A stretch of DNA of 64,000 nt from Jiella avicenniae (GTDB taxonomy: Bacteria > Pseudomonadota > Alphaproteobacteria > Rhizobiales > Rhizobiaceae). A program made the position numbers and the translations under genes. The stretch spans positions 396,555 to 460,554 of the forward strand of contig NZ_JAJUWU010000003.1 in NCBI RefSeq assembly GCF_021390325.1, in the 5' to 3' direction. The notes beneath the pieces are model-generated. The model was not told the origin of the DNA. It saw only the letters and a program-made list of their open reading frames with translations, and ran no database searches. Shown one piece after another: positions 24,266 to 33,832 of the stretch (position 1 is the first letter of the stretch; each line of letters begins with the position of its first letter).

Positions 24266-24957
24266 CCGCACGGCCCGTCGCGATGATCTCCGGCGCCAGC
24301 CGCGGCATCGGGCTCGCCGTCGCCCGGCGGCTCTCCGCCGACGGATGGGCCCTTTCCCTCGGCATGCGAAAGCCTCTCGTGCCGGAGGGCGTCGATCCGG
24401 CCCACACCCATCTTTCCGCCTACGAGGCGGCCGTCGGTGGCGAAGACGCCTGGACCGCGGCAACTCTCGAGCGCTTCGGCCGGATCGACGCGATCGTCGC
24501 CAATGCCGGGCTGATGATCCCGAAATCGGTGATCGAGGCGGAAGACGACGATCTCGACGCGATGCTGGCGGTCAACGTCAAGGCGCCGCGCCGCCTGGTG
24601 AAGGCGGCCTTCGAGCCCCTCGCCGCCAGTGGCCGCGGCCGGGTGATCATCCTCGCCTCGCTGTCCGGCAAACGGGTCAAGTCGGAAAAGTCCGGCCTCT
24701 ACTCCATGACCAAGTTTGCCGCCGTGGCTCTCTCCCACGGCATTCGCCAGGCCGGCTTCGAGCACGGCATCAGGGCGACGGCCGTCTGTCCGGGCTTCGT
24801 CGCCACCGACATGGCGCGCACGGTCACCGACCGGGACACCGCGCTGATGACCGACCCGGACGAACTCGCCGGCGTCGTCGCCATGCTGATCGGCCTGTCG
24901 AACACCGCGAGCGTCGCCGAATTTGCCGTGAACTGCCAGCTCGAGGAGCAATACTGA
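24262..24957 (+). CDS. Short-chain dehydrogenase/reductase (SDR)
   Basis: The 231-residue SDR has GASRGIG near the N-terminus, NAG in IVANAGLM, a serine in LASLSGK and YSMTK as the catalytic tyrosine-lysine pair. The MarR stop and the start codon overlap (ATGA), and the oxidase gene begins 2 bp after its stop. It probably reduces or oxidises a carbonyl or alcohol intermediate released by the neighbouring FAD oxidases. The substrate is unknown. Confidence 0.87.
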   Translation: MTARPVAMISGASRGIGLAVARRLSADGWALSLGMRKPLVPEGVDPAHTHLSAYEAAVGGEDAWTAATLERFGRIDAIVANAGLMIPKSVIEAEDDDLDAMLAVNVKAPRRLVKAAFEPLAASGRGRVIILASLSGKRVKSEKSGLYSMTKFAAVALSHGIRQAGFEHGIRATAVCPGFVATDMARTVTDRDTALMTDPDELAGVVAMLIGLSNTASVAEFAVNCQLEEQY

Positions 24958-24959
24958 TC

Positions 24960-26291
24960 ATGCCCGGCCCATTCGTCACCCCCGTCCACGGTGATCTCGA
25001 CCTGCCCGAAAAGGTCGACGTCGTCGTCATCGGCGGCGGGATCGTCGGCGTGTCGACGGCGCTCGAACTCGCCGAGCGCGGTGTCAGCGTGGCCCTCTGC
25101 GAAAAGGGCGGCATCGGCCAGGAACAGTCGAGCCGCAACTGGGGCTGGGTGCGCATCTCGCGCCGCGATCCGCGCGAAGTGCCGCTGATGGTCGAAGCCC
25201 TGCGCGTCTGGAAGGATCTCGACCGGCGGATCGGCCGCCCCACCGGCTACACCCGGTCCGGCATCGTCTTCGCCTGCGCGACCGACCAGGACGTCCGGAA
25301 CTACACCAACTGGATCCGCCATCTCGAACCCTGGCAGATCGAATCGCGGATGCTGAGCCCCGACGAGTTCAAGGCGATGTTCCCTGCGGCGCAGTTCGAC
25401 GTGAAGGGCGCGCTCTACACCCCCGCCGACGGGCGCGCCGAACCGCAGATCGCCGCGCCGGCCATCGCCGAGGCCGCGCGCGACAAGGGTGCCCATATCC
25501 TCACCGAATGTGCGGTCCGCGGCATCGAGACGAGCGGCGGCAAGGTCTCCGGCGTCGTCACCGAGCGCGGGCCGATCGCCTGCTCCTCGGTGGTGCTGGC
25601 GGGCGGCGCCTGGTCGAACCTCTTCTGCGGGCTCTACGGCCTCGATCTGCCGCAGTTGACGGTGCTGGCTTCGGTGCTGAGGACGAAACCGCTCGAAGGC
25701 GGCCCGGACCAGGCGATCTGGGCGAAGGATTTCGCCTGCCGCAAGCGCAAGGACGGCGGCTACACGATCGCCTGCGGCCACGAGAACGTCGTCGACATCG
25801 TGCCGAACTCCTTCCGCTATGCCCGCCGCTTCCTGCCGGCGCTGCGCGAGGACTGGAACTCCCTCAATTTCCGGCTCTCCTCGCGCTTCTTCGAAGAGGC
25901 ACGGACGCCGAAAAAGTGGTCGCTCGACGAAGCGAGCCCGTTCGAATACTGCCGCGTCCTCGATCCGAAGCCCGAAAAGCGGCTGACGGACAAGGCGCTG
26001 ACGGAACTCAGCCGCGCCTTTCCGGCCTTCGCCAAGGCCGAGATCGCCCAGCACTGGGGCGGCCGCATCGACGTCACGCCCGACGCCATCCCGGTGATTT
26101 CGGCCGTCGACGAGATCCCCGGCTTCCACGTCGCCACCGGTTTTTCCGGCCACGGCTTCGGCATCGGCCCCGGCGCCGGCCGCCTGATGGCCGACATCGT
26201 GATGAGCCGCACGCCGGTCGTCGACCCGCACGAATTCCGCTTCTCCCGCTTCACCGACGGATCGAAGGTTCGTCCCATCAGCGGGTTCTAG
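24960..26291 (+). CDS. FAD-dependent oxidoreductase, DadA-like (amino acid/amine oxidase), copy 1
   Basis: The 443-residue protein has a dinucleotide-binding motif (VVVIGGGIVGVSTALELAERG, with GxGxxG at about residues 25-30) and the D-amino-acid-oxidase/DadA ending VATGFSGHGFGIGPGAGRLMADIV. The segment QEQSSRNWGWVRISRRDP is typical of enzymes annotated as D-amino acid dehydrogenase or opine/octopine-type oxidases. It is co-transcribed with a MarR gene, an SDR and a peptide-type transporter, which fits oxidative removal of an amine or N-substituted amino acid after import. Confidence 0.88.
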   Translation: MPGPFVTPVHGDLDLPEKVDVVVIGGGIVGVSTALELAERGVSVALCEKGGIGQEQSSRNWGWVRISRRDPREVPLMVEALRVWKDLDRRIGRPTGYTRSGIVFACATDQDVRNYTNWIRHLEPWQIESRMLSPDEFKAMFPAAQFDVKGALYTPADGRAEPQIAAPAIAEAARDKGAHILTECAVRGIETSGGKVSGVVTERGPIACSSVVLAGGAWSNLFCGLYGLDLPQLTVLASVLRTKPLEGGPDQAIWAKDFACRKRKDGGYTIACGHENVVDIVPNSFRYARRFLPALREDWNSLNFRLSSRFFEEARTPKKWSLDEASPFEYCRVLDPKPEKRLTDKALTELSRAFPAFAKAEIAQHWGGRIDVTPDAIPVISAVDEIPGFHVATGFSGHGFGIGPGAGRLMADIVMSRTPVVDPHEFRFSRFTDGSKVRPISGF

Positions 26292-26329
26292 ACATCGCAG
26301 GCAGACCCTCCAACAGAAGGATCATCGGC

Positions 26330-28000
26330 ATGGCAGATCAGCACTTCTCCTCGTGGAGCCGCCCGTCGCGGCGCCGGGTTCTTTCCCTCATCGGCGCCTC
26401 TTCCGCCGCCCTCGTCGCCCCTGGCCTGTTCGGCAAGGGTTCGGCCATGGCCGCCCCGCCGTCGGAGCCGACCGGTCAGGTCATCGTCGGCTTTTCCCAG
26501 GAGCCGACGATCTTCAACCCGCACATGCCGCATATCGAGGTGGACGAAGGCATCCACTTCTCGCTCTTCGACCCGCTGTTCATCGTCGACGACAAGGGCG
26601 AATTCCAGCCGTCCCTCGCCACGGAGGTACCGAGCGTCGAGAACGGCGGCATCTCGGAGGATGGCCTGCACTGGAAGATCAAGCTGCGCGACGACGTCAA
26701 ATGGCACGACGGCAAGCCGTTCACCGCCGAGGACGTCAAGTTCACCATCGAGCTTCTGGTCGATCCGGACTTCCGGAGCTGGCGGCGCGACGGCCACGAA
26801 CTGGTCGAGAACCTGACGGTGGTCTCGCCGACCGAGCTGACCTTCGACCTGAAGTCGCCATACGCGCCCTATCCGTCGATTCTGGCCGCGACCTTCATCG
26901 TGCCCAAGCACATCCTCGGCGAAGAAGCCGACAAGAACAACGCGCCCTACAACAATGCCCCCGTTGGCACCGGCCCGTTCAAATGGGTCGAGCGGATGGC
27001 GGGCGACCACATCACGCTCGAAGCCAACGAGGACTATTTCGGCGAAGGTCCCTATCTCAAACGGCTGATCTACAAGTACATCCCCGATCTCACCGTCCTC
27101 TACACCCAGTTCAAGACCGGCGACATCGACGTCGTCGGGCTGCAGTGGATCACGCCGGACAAGTACCAGGAGGCCAAGGATCTTCCCGGCAAGTCGGTCG
27201 CCGTCGTGCCCGCCGCCACGGTCGAATCCCTGTCCTTCAACATGGACCGGCCGCAGTTCAAGGATCCGAAGGTTCGCCAGGCGCTCTACCACGCGCTCGA
27301 CAAGCAGACGATCATCGACGCGCTCTATTACGGCCTGCCGACGCCGACCGAAACCTTCATGCCGCAGCAATCGGCCTACTACAACGCCGACCTGCCAAAG
27401 CACGAATACGACCCGGAAAAGGCCAAGAGCCTGCTCGACGAAGCCGGTTGGATGCCGGGCGGCGATGGCATCCGTGAAAAGGACGGGGTGAAGCTCGCCT
27501 TCACCAACTCGACCACCGCCGGCAATCACATCCGCGAACAGGCCCAGCAGTTCATCCAGCAGTCGTTCAAGGAGATCGGCGTCGACATGTCGATCTCCAA
27601 CCTGCCGCCGGCCGTCATGTGGGGCGATTACTGGATGATGTCGAAGTTCGATTCCGTCGTCGTCGGCATCAACTTCCTCACCGGCTCCGATCCGGACGTG
27701 TCGAACTACCTCGCCCCGACCTCGATCCCCGCCAAGGGCGGCGCCGGCCAGAACACCTGGCAGTACGACAGCGAGGAGGTCGGCAAGCTCCTGGACGAAG
27801 GCGGATCGACCTTCGTGACCGAGGAGCGCAAGGCCGCCTACATGAAGTTGCAGGAGGTCGTGCGCAGCGACCTGCCCTTCCTGCCGATGTTCCAATACGC
27901 CACGGTGCGCGGCCACAAGGAGGGCGTCGAGGGCGTCGTGCCGAACATCAACGTGCGGATCGACAGCTGGGACGTCGCCACCTGGTACTGGGACAAATAA
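26330..28000 (+). CDS. Peptide/opine-type ABC transporter substrate-binding protein with Tat signal
   Basis: The 556-residue protein is a family-5 solute-binding protein (WKIKLRDDVKWHDGKPFTAEDVKFTI, the hallmark of DppA/OppA). Its N-terminus, PSRRRVLSLIGASSAALVAPG, carries a twin-arginine motif, so export is likely through Tat in a folded state. The start ATG at 26330 has an AGAAGG Shine-Dalgarno and follows the oxidase by 38 bp. A strong stem-loop follows the stop. The ligand is probably a peptide, opine or related amine. Confidence 0.92.
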   Translation: MADQHFSSWSRPSRRRVLSLIGASSAALVAPGLFGKGSAMAAPPSEPTGQVIVGFSQEPTIFNPHMPHIEVDEGIHFSLFDPLFIVDDKGEFQPSLATEVPSVENGGISEDGLHWKIKLRDDVKWHDGKPFTAEDVKFTIELLVDPDFRSWRRDGHELVENLTVVSPTELTFDLKSPYAPYPSILAATFIVPKHILGEEADKNNAPYNNAPVGTGPFKWVERMAGDHITLEANEDYFGEGPYLKRLIYKYIPDLTVLYTQFKTGDIDVVGLQWITPDKYQEAKDLPGKSVAVVPAATVESLSFNMDRPQFKDPKVRQALYHALDKQTIIDALYYGLPTPTETFMPQQSAYYNADLPKHEYDPEKAKSLLDEAGWMPGGDGIREKDGVKLAFTNSTTAGNHIREQAQQFIQQSFKEIGVDMSISNLPPAVMWGDYWMMSKFDSVVVGINFLTGSDPDVSNYLAPTSIPAKGGAGQNTWQYDSEEVGKLLDEGGSTFVTEERKAAYMKLQEVVRSDLPFLPMFQYATVRGHKEGVEGVVPNINVRIDSWDVATWYWDK

Positions 28001-28009
28001 GGCCGTCCC

Positions 28010-28039
28010 GCCGCGGCCGATGATCCCGTCGGCCGTGGC
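28010..28039 (+). terminator. Stem-loop after the binding-protein gene
   Basis: An 11-bp stem with one G-U pair (GCCGCGGCCGA at 28010 with TCGGCCGTGGC ending at 28039) and an 8-nt loop lies 9 nt after the stop of the binding-protein gene. A pyrimidine-rich tract (CTCTTCGTTCC) follows. It probably causes partial termination or mRNA stabilisation, giving more binding protein than permease. Confidence 0.5.
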
Positions 28040-28113
28040 CTCTTCGTTCCACTTCTCACCCCGTCGTCCGGCGCCCGCGGCCCGAGGCGGATCTTGCGGA
28101 AGCGAATTCGACG

Positions 28114-29064
28114 ATGCTGCGCTTTCTCTTCGGACGACTCTGGCAGAGCCTCGTTCTCCTCGTCATCGTCTCGGTGATCGGCTTTGCCGTGCTCAACCTC
28201 GCGCCCGGCGGCCCGCTGTCGCAATTTGCCCTGACGCCCGGCATGACGCAGGCCCAGCTCGCCCGCATCGCCCACCAGATGGGCCTCGATCGCCCGCTCC
28301 CCGTGCAGTACTGGGAGTGGTTCACCCGGCTCCTGCAGGGTGACTGGGGCCGGTCCTACCGCGACAACCAGCCGGTGCTATCGGTGATCTGGTCGCATCT
28401 TATGGCGACGCTTCTCCTGATGGGGACCTCGACCCTCATCTCGGTGCTCATCGGGACGTGGGTCGGCGTCCTCGGCGCCTTGCGGCGCTACTCGATCTTC
28501 GACTACGCCGCGACCGTCGGCGCCATGGTGGCCCTGTCGATCCCGACCTTCTGGTTCGGCCTGATCGCGATCTACCTCTTCTCGCTCCGCCTCGGCTGGC
28601 TGCCGGCCGGGAACATGTACACGATCGGCGACGGCTCGGTGCTCGACTATGCGGTCCACCTGATCATGCCGAGCCTCGTCCTCGCCCTCGTCAACGTCGC
28701 CGTCTGGAGCCGCTACATGCGCACGGCGGTGCTCGACGTGATGAACCAGGATTTCGTTCGCACCGCGCGGGCCAAGGGGCTCACCCGCTGGGCCGTCCTG
28801 ACGCGTCACATCCTGCGCAATGCGCTGGTGCCGATGATCACCCTGCTCGGCCTGCAACTGCCGACGATCCTCGGCGGCGCCCTCGTCACCGAGACCGTGT
28901 TCACCTGGCCGGGCATGGGCCGGCTGTTCCTCGATAGCCTCGGCTACAGCGACTATCCGGTGGTGATGGGGCTCTTGATGCTCTCGGCGATCCTCGTCCT
29001 CGTCGGCAATCTCATGGCGGACATCGCCGTCGCCGTCATCGATCCACGCATCAGGCTCGGCTGA
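28114..29064 (+). CDS. Peptide-type ABC transporter permease (DppB-like)
   Basis: The 316-residue protein has about six membrane segments and the DppB-type N-terminus (LFGRLWQSLVLLVIVSVIGFAVLNLAPGGPL). The permease coupling motif appears as RTARAKGLTRWAVLTRHILRNALVPMITLLGLQLP. It pairs with the DppC-like subunit 11 bp downstream to form the channel energised by the fused ATPase at 21870. Confidence 0.92.
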   Translation: MLRFLFGRLWQSLVLLVIVSVIGFAVLNLAPGGPLSQFALTPGMTQAQLARIAHQMGLDRPLPVQYWEWFTRLLQGDWGRSYRDNQPVLSVIWSHLMATLLLMGTSTLISVLIGTWVGVLGALRRYSIFDYAATVGAMVALSIPTFWFGLIAIYLFSLRLGWLPAGNMYTIGDGSVLDYAVHLIMPSLVLALVNVAVWSRYMRTAVLDVMNQDFVRTARAKGLTRWAVLTRHILRNALVPMITLLGLQLPTILGGALVTETVFTWPGMGRLFLDSLGYSDYPVVMGLLMLSAILVLVGNLMADIAVAVIDPRIRLG

Positions 29065-29075
29065 GGGGGCGCAAG

Positions 29076-29963
29076 ATGACCGACATGGCATTCAAGGCCG
29101 ATCCCGCCCCGACGCAGCGCTGGTGGCAGCGGCGCGCGGTCAGGCGCTTCCTGCGGCATCGCCTCGCCTTGTTCGGGCTCGCGATCATCGTCCTCCTGGT
29201 GCTCGCCTGCGTCGTCGGGCCCTATCTCCTGCCCTTCGACGACCTCTACATCGACCTTCGCGCACGCTTCGCGCCGCCCCTCACCGGCTCGCACATCTTC
29301 GGCACCGATCCTCTGGGGCGCGATCTCGCCGCCCGGCTCTTCATGGCCGGCCGGATCTCGCTCCTCGTCGGCTTCGCCGCGATGTTGATCTCCACCGTCT
29401 TCGGCAGCCTGATCGGCATTCTCGCCGGCTATTACGGCGGCAAGGTCGGCGCGGTCCTGATGCGCTTCGTCGACGCGATGCTGTCCTTCCCGAGCATCTT
29501 CCTCCTGCTCGCGCTCGCGGCCTTCATCAAGCCGAGCCCGATCATGATCACGGTCATCATCGCGGCGACGAGCTGGATGGAGATCACCCGCATCGTCGAG
29601 GCGGAGATCAAGTCGCTTCGCGAACGCGACTTCATCATGGCGGCACGGACCCTGGGCCTGTCCAACGGCCAGATCATGTTCCGCGAGCTCCTGCCGAACG
29701 CCATGGGGCCGATCATCGTCGCGGCGACGCTCACCGTCGCGCGGGCGATCCTGCTCGAAGCCTATGTCAGCTTCCTCGGCTACGGCATCCAGCCGCCGCT
29801 GCCGAGCTGGGGCAACATGCTGAACGGCGCCCAGCAATATCTCGATTCGGCGCCCTGGCTGGCGATCGTCCCCGGCGTCGCGATCACGCTGGCCGTCACC
29901 GGCTTCAACTTCGTCGGCGACGGCCTGCGCGACGCGCTCGACGCGCGCAGCGACATCGCCTGA
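29076..29963 (+). CDS. Peptide-type ABC transporter permease (DppC-like)
   Basis: The 295-residue protein has the DppC N-terminal layout (a cytoplasmic stretch, then RFLRHRLALFGLAIIVLLVLACVVGPYLLP), the GTDPLGRDLAARL motif and the coupling loop MAARTLGLSNGQIMFRELLPNAMGPIIV. It completes the permease pair. The start ATG at 29076 lies 11 bp after the DppB-like stop. Confidence 0.92.
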   Translation: MTDMAFKADPAPTQRWWQRRAVRRFLRHRLALFGLAIIVLLVLACVVGPYLLPFDDLYIDLRARFAPPLTGSHIFGTDPLGRDLAARLFMAGRISLLVGFAAMLISTVFGSLIGILAGYYGGKVGAVLMRFVDAMLSFPSIFLLLALAAFIKPSPIMITVIIAATSWMEITRIVEAEIKSLRERDFIMAARTLGLSNGQIMFRELLPNAMGPIIVAATLTVARAILLEAYVSFLGYGIQPPLPSWGNMLNGAQQYLDSAPWLAIVPGVAITLAVTGFNFVGDGLRDALDARSDIA

Positions 29964-29995
29964 GCCGCAGCCCTCATCCGGGCGGAGACACTTCC

Positions 29996-31318
29996 ATGAA
30001 CCGCTTCTCGCCCTTCGAGGCCTCCCTCTGGTTTGCGACGGCCGAGCCGGCCCCGGCGACGCGGGCGCTGGCGGAAAGCCTCGACGCGGACGTCTGCATC
30101 GTCGGGGCGGGCTACACCGGCCTGACGACGGCACTGGAGCTGGCCAAGAAGAACGTCTCCGTCGTCGTTCTCGAAGCCCAGGAGGCCGGCTTCGGCGGGT
30201 CGGGCCGCAACGCCGGCCACTGCACGCCGACCTTCACCCACTATTCGCTCGGCGAGTTGCGCCGCATGCTGGGCGAGCCCTGGGCCGAGCGGCTGATCCA
30301 GCGCCAGACCCGCGCCAACGACCGGGTCGGGGCGATGATCCGCGACTATCAGATCGCCTGCGAGTGGCAGCAGAACGGCTATGTGATGGGGGCGCTGCAG
30401 CCGGCCAACATCCCCGCGCTGGAGCAGAAGGTCGAGGAATACAACGCCGTCGGCGCGAGGACCCGGCTGCTGAATGACGGGGCGGCCCGGGAGATCACCG
30501 GTTCGCCGCGCCTCATCGGCGGCTGGCAACATGAGGAAGGCGGCCATCTCAACCCGCTCGGCTATGCCCGCGGCCTTGCCCGTGCGGTGATGCAGGAGGG
30601 CGGCCGCCTGTTCACCCACTCGCCGGTCCGATCCGTCGAGCGACAGGCGGGACGATGGCGGGTCGAGACCCCGAAAGGCGCCGTTCTGGCCGACAAGGTC
30701 ATCTTCGCCACGGGAGCCTACACGGTGGGCGGCTGGCCGAAGCTCGAGCAAACATTCAAGATCATGCGCGTCTTCGTCGCCGCGACCCAGCCGCTTTCGG
30801 AAGAGACGCGGCGCCACGTCCTGCCGCAGAACACGACGATGCACGACGGGCGCGGCGACATCTACGTCTACAAATACGACCGCGACGGGCGAATCGTCGC
30901 CTCGATGTTCCCGATGGGCCGGCGCGGCGTCGACCTCGCCTACACGCGGCAGGTGATGACCGACCGGCTGAAATGGCTGCATCCGGACATTCGCGAAGAG
31001 ATCCGCTGGGAGTATCTCTGGTTCGGCGAACTCGACATGCAGTACCGCACCGTGCCGCGGCTCTACGATCTCGCCCCCGGCATCGTCGGCCTCACGGGTC
31101 TGTCCGGACGCGGCGTTCCGACCGGCTCGATGCTCGGCGGCATCCTGTCGGAATGGGCCATGGACGTGCCGGAGAAGGATCTTTCCCTGCGGCTGGAGCC
31201 GCTGCGCGCCGCGCCCTTCTACATGGCCTTCGGGCCGCAGCTCTCGCTGCGCTATCACCGCGCGAAGGAGTGGCTGAGCGCCAGACGCAGCGGATCGCCC
31301 CTGCCGCCGCATGCCTGA
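29996..31318 (+). CDS. FAD-dependent oxidoreductase, DadA/PuuB-like, copy 2
   Basis: The 440-residue protein has the FAD-binding motif VCIVGAGYTGLTTALELAKKN, the GGSGRNAGHCTPTF segment typical of gamma-glutamylputrescine oxidase-type enzymes (PuuB), and the C-terminal GLTGLSGRGVPTGSMLGGI. It is only distantly similar to the oxidase at 24960, so the locus has two different flavin oxidases for one transporter. It probably oxidises an amine or N-substituted amino acid to an aldehyde or keto acid; the substrate is not known. Confidence 0.87.
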   Translation: MNRFSPFEASLWFATAEPAPATRALAESLDADVCIVGAGYTGLTTALELAKKNVSVVVLEAQEAGFGGSGRNAGHCTPTFTHYSLGELRRMLGEPWAERLIQRQTRANDRVGAMIRDYQIACEWQQNGYVMGALQPANIPALEQKVEEYNAVGARTRLLNDGAAREITGSPRLIGGWQHEEGGHLNPLGYARGLARAVMQEGGRLFTHSPVRSVERQAGRWRVETPKGAVLADKVIFATGAYTVGGWPKLEQTFKIMRVFVAATQPLSEETRRHVLPQNTTMHDGRGDIYVYKYDRDGRIVASMFPMGRRGVDLAYTRQVMTDRLKWLHPDIREEIRWEYLWFGELDMQYRTVPRLYDLAPGIVGLTGLSGRGVPTGSMLGGILSEWAMDVPEKDLSLRLEPLRAAPFYMAFGPQLSLRYHRAKEWLSARRSGSPLPPHA

Positions 31319-31414
31319 CGGCGGGCCGGGATTTCATGATGCGGCGAATGCGCCGCGTTGAAGATCGCGGGTTGCGACGACACATAAGCTGTCTTCCAAC
31401 CATGAGGTTCAGCC

Positions 31415-31930
31415 ATGACGTCCAAGACCGAACGCGCCATTCTCGCCGGCGGCTGCTTCTGGGGCATGCAGCAACTCATCCGGCGGATGCCCGGCGTCGT
31501 CTCGACCCGGGTGGGCTATTCCGGCGGCAACGTCGAGAACGCCACCTACCGCGACCACGGCACCCATGCCGAGGCGATCGAGATCACCTTCGATCCCGAC
31601 CGGACGAGCTTTCGCGATCTCCTCGAATTCTTCTTCCAGATCCACGATCCGTCGACCCCGAACCGCCAGGGCAACGATCGCGGCATGAGCTATCGCTCGG
31701 CGATCTTCTACACCAGCGACGAGCAGAAGCGCGTCGCCGAGGAGACGATCGCCGACGTCGACGCCTCCGGGATCTGGCCGGGCAAGGTCGTCACCGAAGT
31801 GGCGGAGGCCGGTGCGTTCTGGGAAGCCGAGCCGGAGCACCAGGACTATCTGGAACGGATTCCGAACGGCTACACCTGCCACTTCGTCCGGCCGAACTGG
31901 AAGCTGCCCCGCCGTCAGTCGGCGGCGTGA
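31415..31930 (+). CDS. msrA: Peptide-methionine (S)-S-oxide reductase MsrA
   Basis: The 171-residue protein carries the MsrA active-site motif GCFWG with catalytic C14, followed by [14 protein letters not shown] and [16 protein letters not shown]. It reduces methionine-S-sulfoxide in proteins, protecting against oxidative damage, in the cytoplasm. No second recycling cysteine is visible in the C-terminus, so it may rely on thioredoxin directly. It sits alone between two transporter loci and is followed by a stem-loop. Confidence 0.95.
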   Translation: MTSKTERAILAGGCFWGMQQLIRRMPGVVSTRVGYSGGNVENATYRDHGTHAEAIEITFDPDRTSFRDLLEFFFQIHDPSTPNRQGNDRGMSYRSAIFYTSDEQKRVAEETIADVDASGIWPGKVVTEVAEAGAFWEAEPEHQDYLERIPNGYTCHFVRPNWKLPRRQSAA

Positions 31931-31976
31931 CGCCGTCCAGGCCGCGACCATCCGACAGGATCGCTCTCGCCGGCCG

Positions 31977-31997
31977 CGCGCCGGCGAAGCCGGCGCG
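31977..31997 (+). terminator. Stem-loop after msrA
   Basis: A perfect 9-bp stem (CGCGCCGGC and GCCGGCGCG) with a GAA loop lies 46 bp after the msrA stop. No T-run follows. It is the likely 3' boundary of the msrA transcript and separates it from the next transporter operon. Confidence 0.5.
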
Positions 31998-32186
31998 GTG
32001 AGGCGAGACGGAGGAGAACCGGCGCGCCGTCGTGGAGCTTCACCGGACGGCACGGCGGCGACGATCTGCGAGATCGGTGGACATGCGCTGAAAATGGGCT
32101 TGCCTCCCGAATGGGCGATGGCCTAGCTTCCTCAACGAGTTGAAACGAGATCCCGGCAACGGACCGGGTGAGACGAAAGGCTGTTC

Positions 32187-33815
32187 ATGGGTTTCCTCCT
32201 GCCGTTCCCGTCCTCTCGCGCCATCCGTCGCACGGCGGCTGCGACGCTGCTGTCCGCCGCAGGCCTTTTCGCGGCGCCGGCCGCTTTCGCCGAAACGCCG
32301 GCGGACACGCTGGTCATCGCCAACACCATCGACGACCTGAAGAGCCTCGATCCCGCCGAGAGCTTCGAATTCTCCGGCGGCGACGTCATCAACAACCTCT
32401 ACGACAAGCTGATCGAGCTCGATCCCCAGACGTTGAAGATGGGCCCCGGTCTCGCCACGAGCTGGGAAGTCTCGGAAGACGGCAAGACCTTCACCTTCAA
32501 GCTCGACACCAGCCGCAAGTTCGCTTCGGGCAATCCGGTGCGCGCCGAGGACGTCGTCTGGTCGCTCCGGCGCGTCGTCAAGCTCGACAAGACCCCCTCC
32601 TTCATCATCACCCAGTTCGGCCTGACCAAGGACAATGTCGACGAGACCATCAAGCAGGTCGACGACGAAACCGTCAGCATCACGGTCGACAGGCCCTATG
32701 CGCCGTCCTTCCTCTACAACGCGCTGACCGCCGACGTCGGCGGCATCGTCGACGAGAAGTTGGCGATGGAGAACGCCTCGGGCGACGACATGGGCAACGA
32801 GTGGCTGAAGACCCATTCCGCCGGTGCCGGTCCCTACACGCTGCGCGGCTGGAAGCCGAACGAATCGGTGATCATGGAGGCCAACGAGAACTATCCGAGC
32901 GCGCCCGCGATGAAGCGCGTCTTCGTCCGGCACGTGCCCGAACCGGCGACCCAGCGGCTGCTGCTGGAGCGTGGCGACATCGACATCGCCCGCAACCTCA
33001 CGCCGGAGGACATCGCGGCCGTCGAGGGCAACGACAAGCTCAAGGTCTTCGAGCAGCCGCGCGGCCGAATCTACTACATTTCCGGCAATCAGAAGATGAA
33101 GGAACTCGCGACGCCCGGCGTCATGCAGGCGATCAAGTACCTCGTCGACTACGACGGCATCGCCAACTCGTTCCTGAAGGGTCAGGTCGTCGTCAATCAG
33201 CAGTTCCTGCCGATCGGCTTCCTCGGCGCGATCGACGACAAGCCGTTCAAGCTCGACGTCGAGAAGGCCAAGAAGATGCTCGCCGATGCCGGCTATCCCG
33301 ACGGCTTCACGGTCGAACTCCTCGTGCGAAACGCCCAGGATCGCCTCGCCATCGCCCAGGCGGTGCAGAATACGCTCGGACAGGCCGGCATCAAGGTGAA
33401 CATCAAGCCGGCGACCGGCTCGGAGGTTCTGTCCATCTATCGCGCCCGCAAGGCCGAGCTGACCCTTGAGGTCTGGGGGCCGGACTATCCGGATCCGAAC
33501 ACCAATGCCTCGGTCTTCGCCGAGAACCCGGACAATTCCGACGAAGCCCAGTTGACCGGCAATCTCTCCTGGCGCAACGCCTACGCCGCCGAGGCGACGA
33601 CCAAGATGGCCGAGGACGCGGTGGTCGAGAAGGATACCGACAAGCGCGCCGCGATGTACGAGGAGATGCAGCGGATCGGCAACGAGAAGTCCCCCTTCGT
33701 CCTGATGTTCCAGCAGCAGGAGCAGGACGGCATGCAGAAGAACGTCGAGGGTTTCTCGACTGGCGGCGCCGTCTCCTCGGCCTTCTACAAGGCGGTGACG
33801 AAGTCGTCCGAGTGA
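32187..33815 (+). CDS. Dipeptide-type ABC transporter substrate-binding protein
   Basis: The 542-residue family-5 solute-binding protein has a Sec signal peptide (about residues 10-35, ending APAAFA) and the DppA-type segments TSWEVSEDGKTFTFKLD and ASGNPVRAEDVVWSLRRVV. It is the first gene of a five-gene transporter operon ending at 37500, followed by an M19 dipeptidase. The ligand is therefore probably a dipeptide or small modified peptide. Confidence 0.93.
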   Translation: MGFLLPFPSSRAIRRTAAATLLSAAGLFAAPAAFAETPADTLVIANTIDDLKSLDPAESFEFSGGDVINNLYDKLIELDPQTLKMGPGLATSWEVSEDGKTFTFKLDTSRKFASGNPVRAEDVVWSLRRVVKLDKTPSFIITQFGLTKDNVDETIKQVDDETVSITVDRPYAPSFLYNALTADVGGIVDEKLAMENASGDDMGNEWLKTHSAGAGPYTLRGWKPNESVIMEANENYPSAPAMKRVFVRHVPEPATQRLLLERGDIDIARNLTPEDIAAVEGNDKLKVFEQPRGRIYYISGNQKMKELATPGVMQAIKYLVDYDGIANSFLKGQVVVNQQFLPIGFLGAIDDKPFKLDVEKAKKMLADAGYPDGFTVELLVRNAQDRLAIAQAVQNTLGQAGIKVNIKPATGSEVLSIYRARKAELTLEVWGPDYPDPNTNASVFAENPDNSDEAQLTGNLSWRNAYAAEATTKMAEDAVVEKDTDKRAAMYEEMQRIGNEKSPFVLMFQQQEQDGMQKNVEGFSTGGAVSSAFYKAVTKSSE

Positions 33816-33832
33816 CCGCACCCGCAGCCCTG

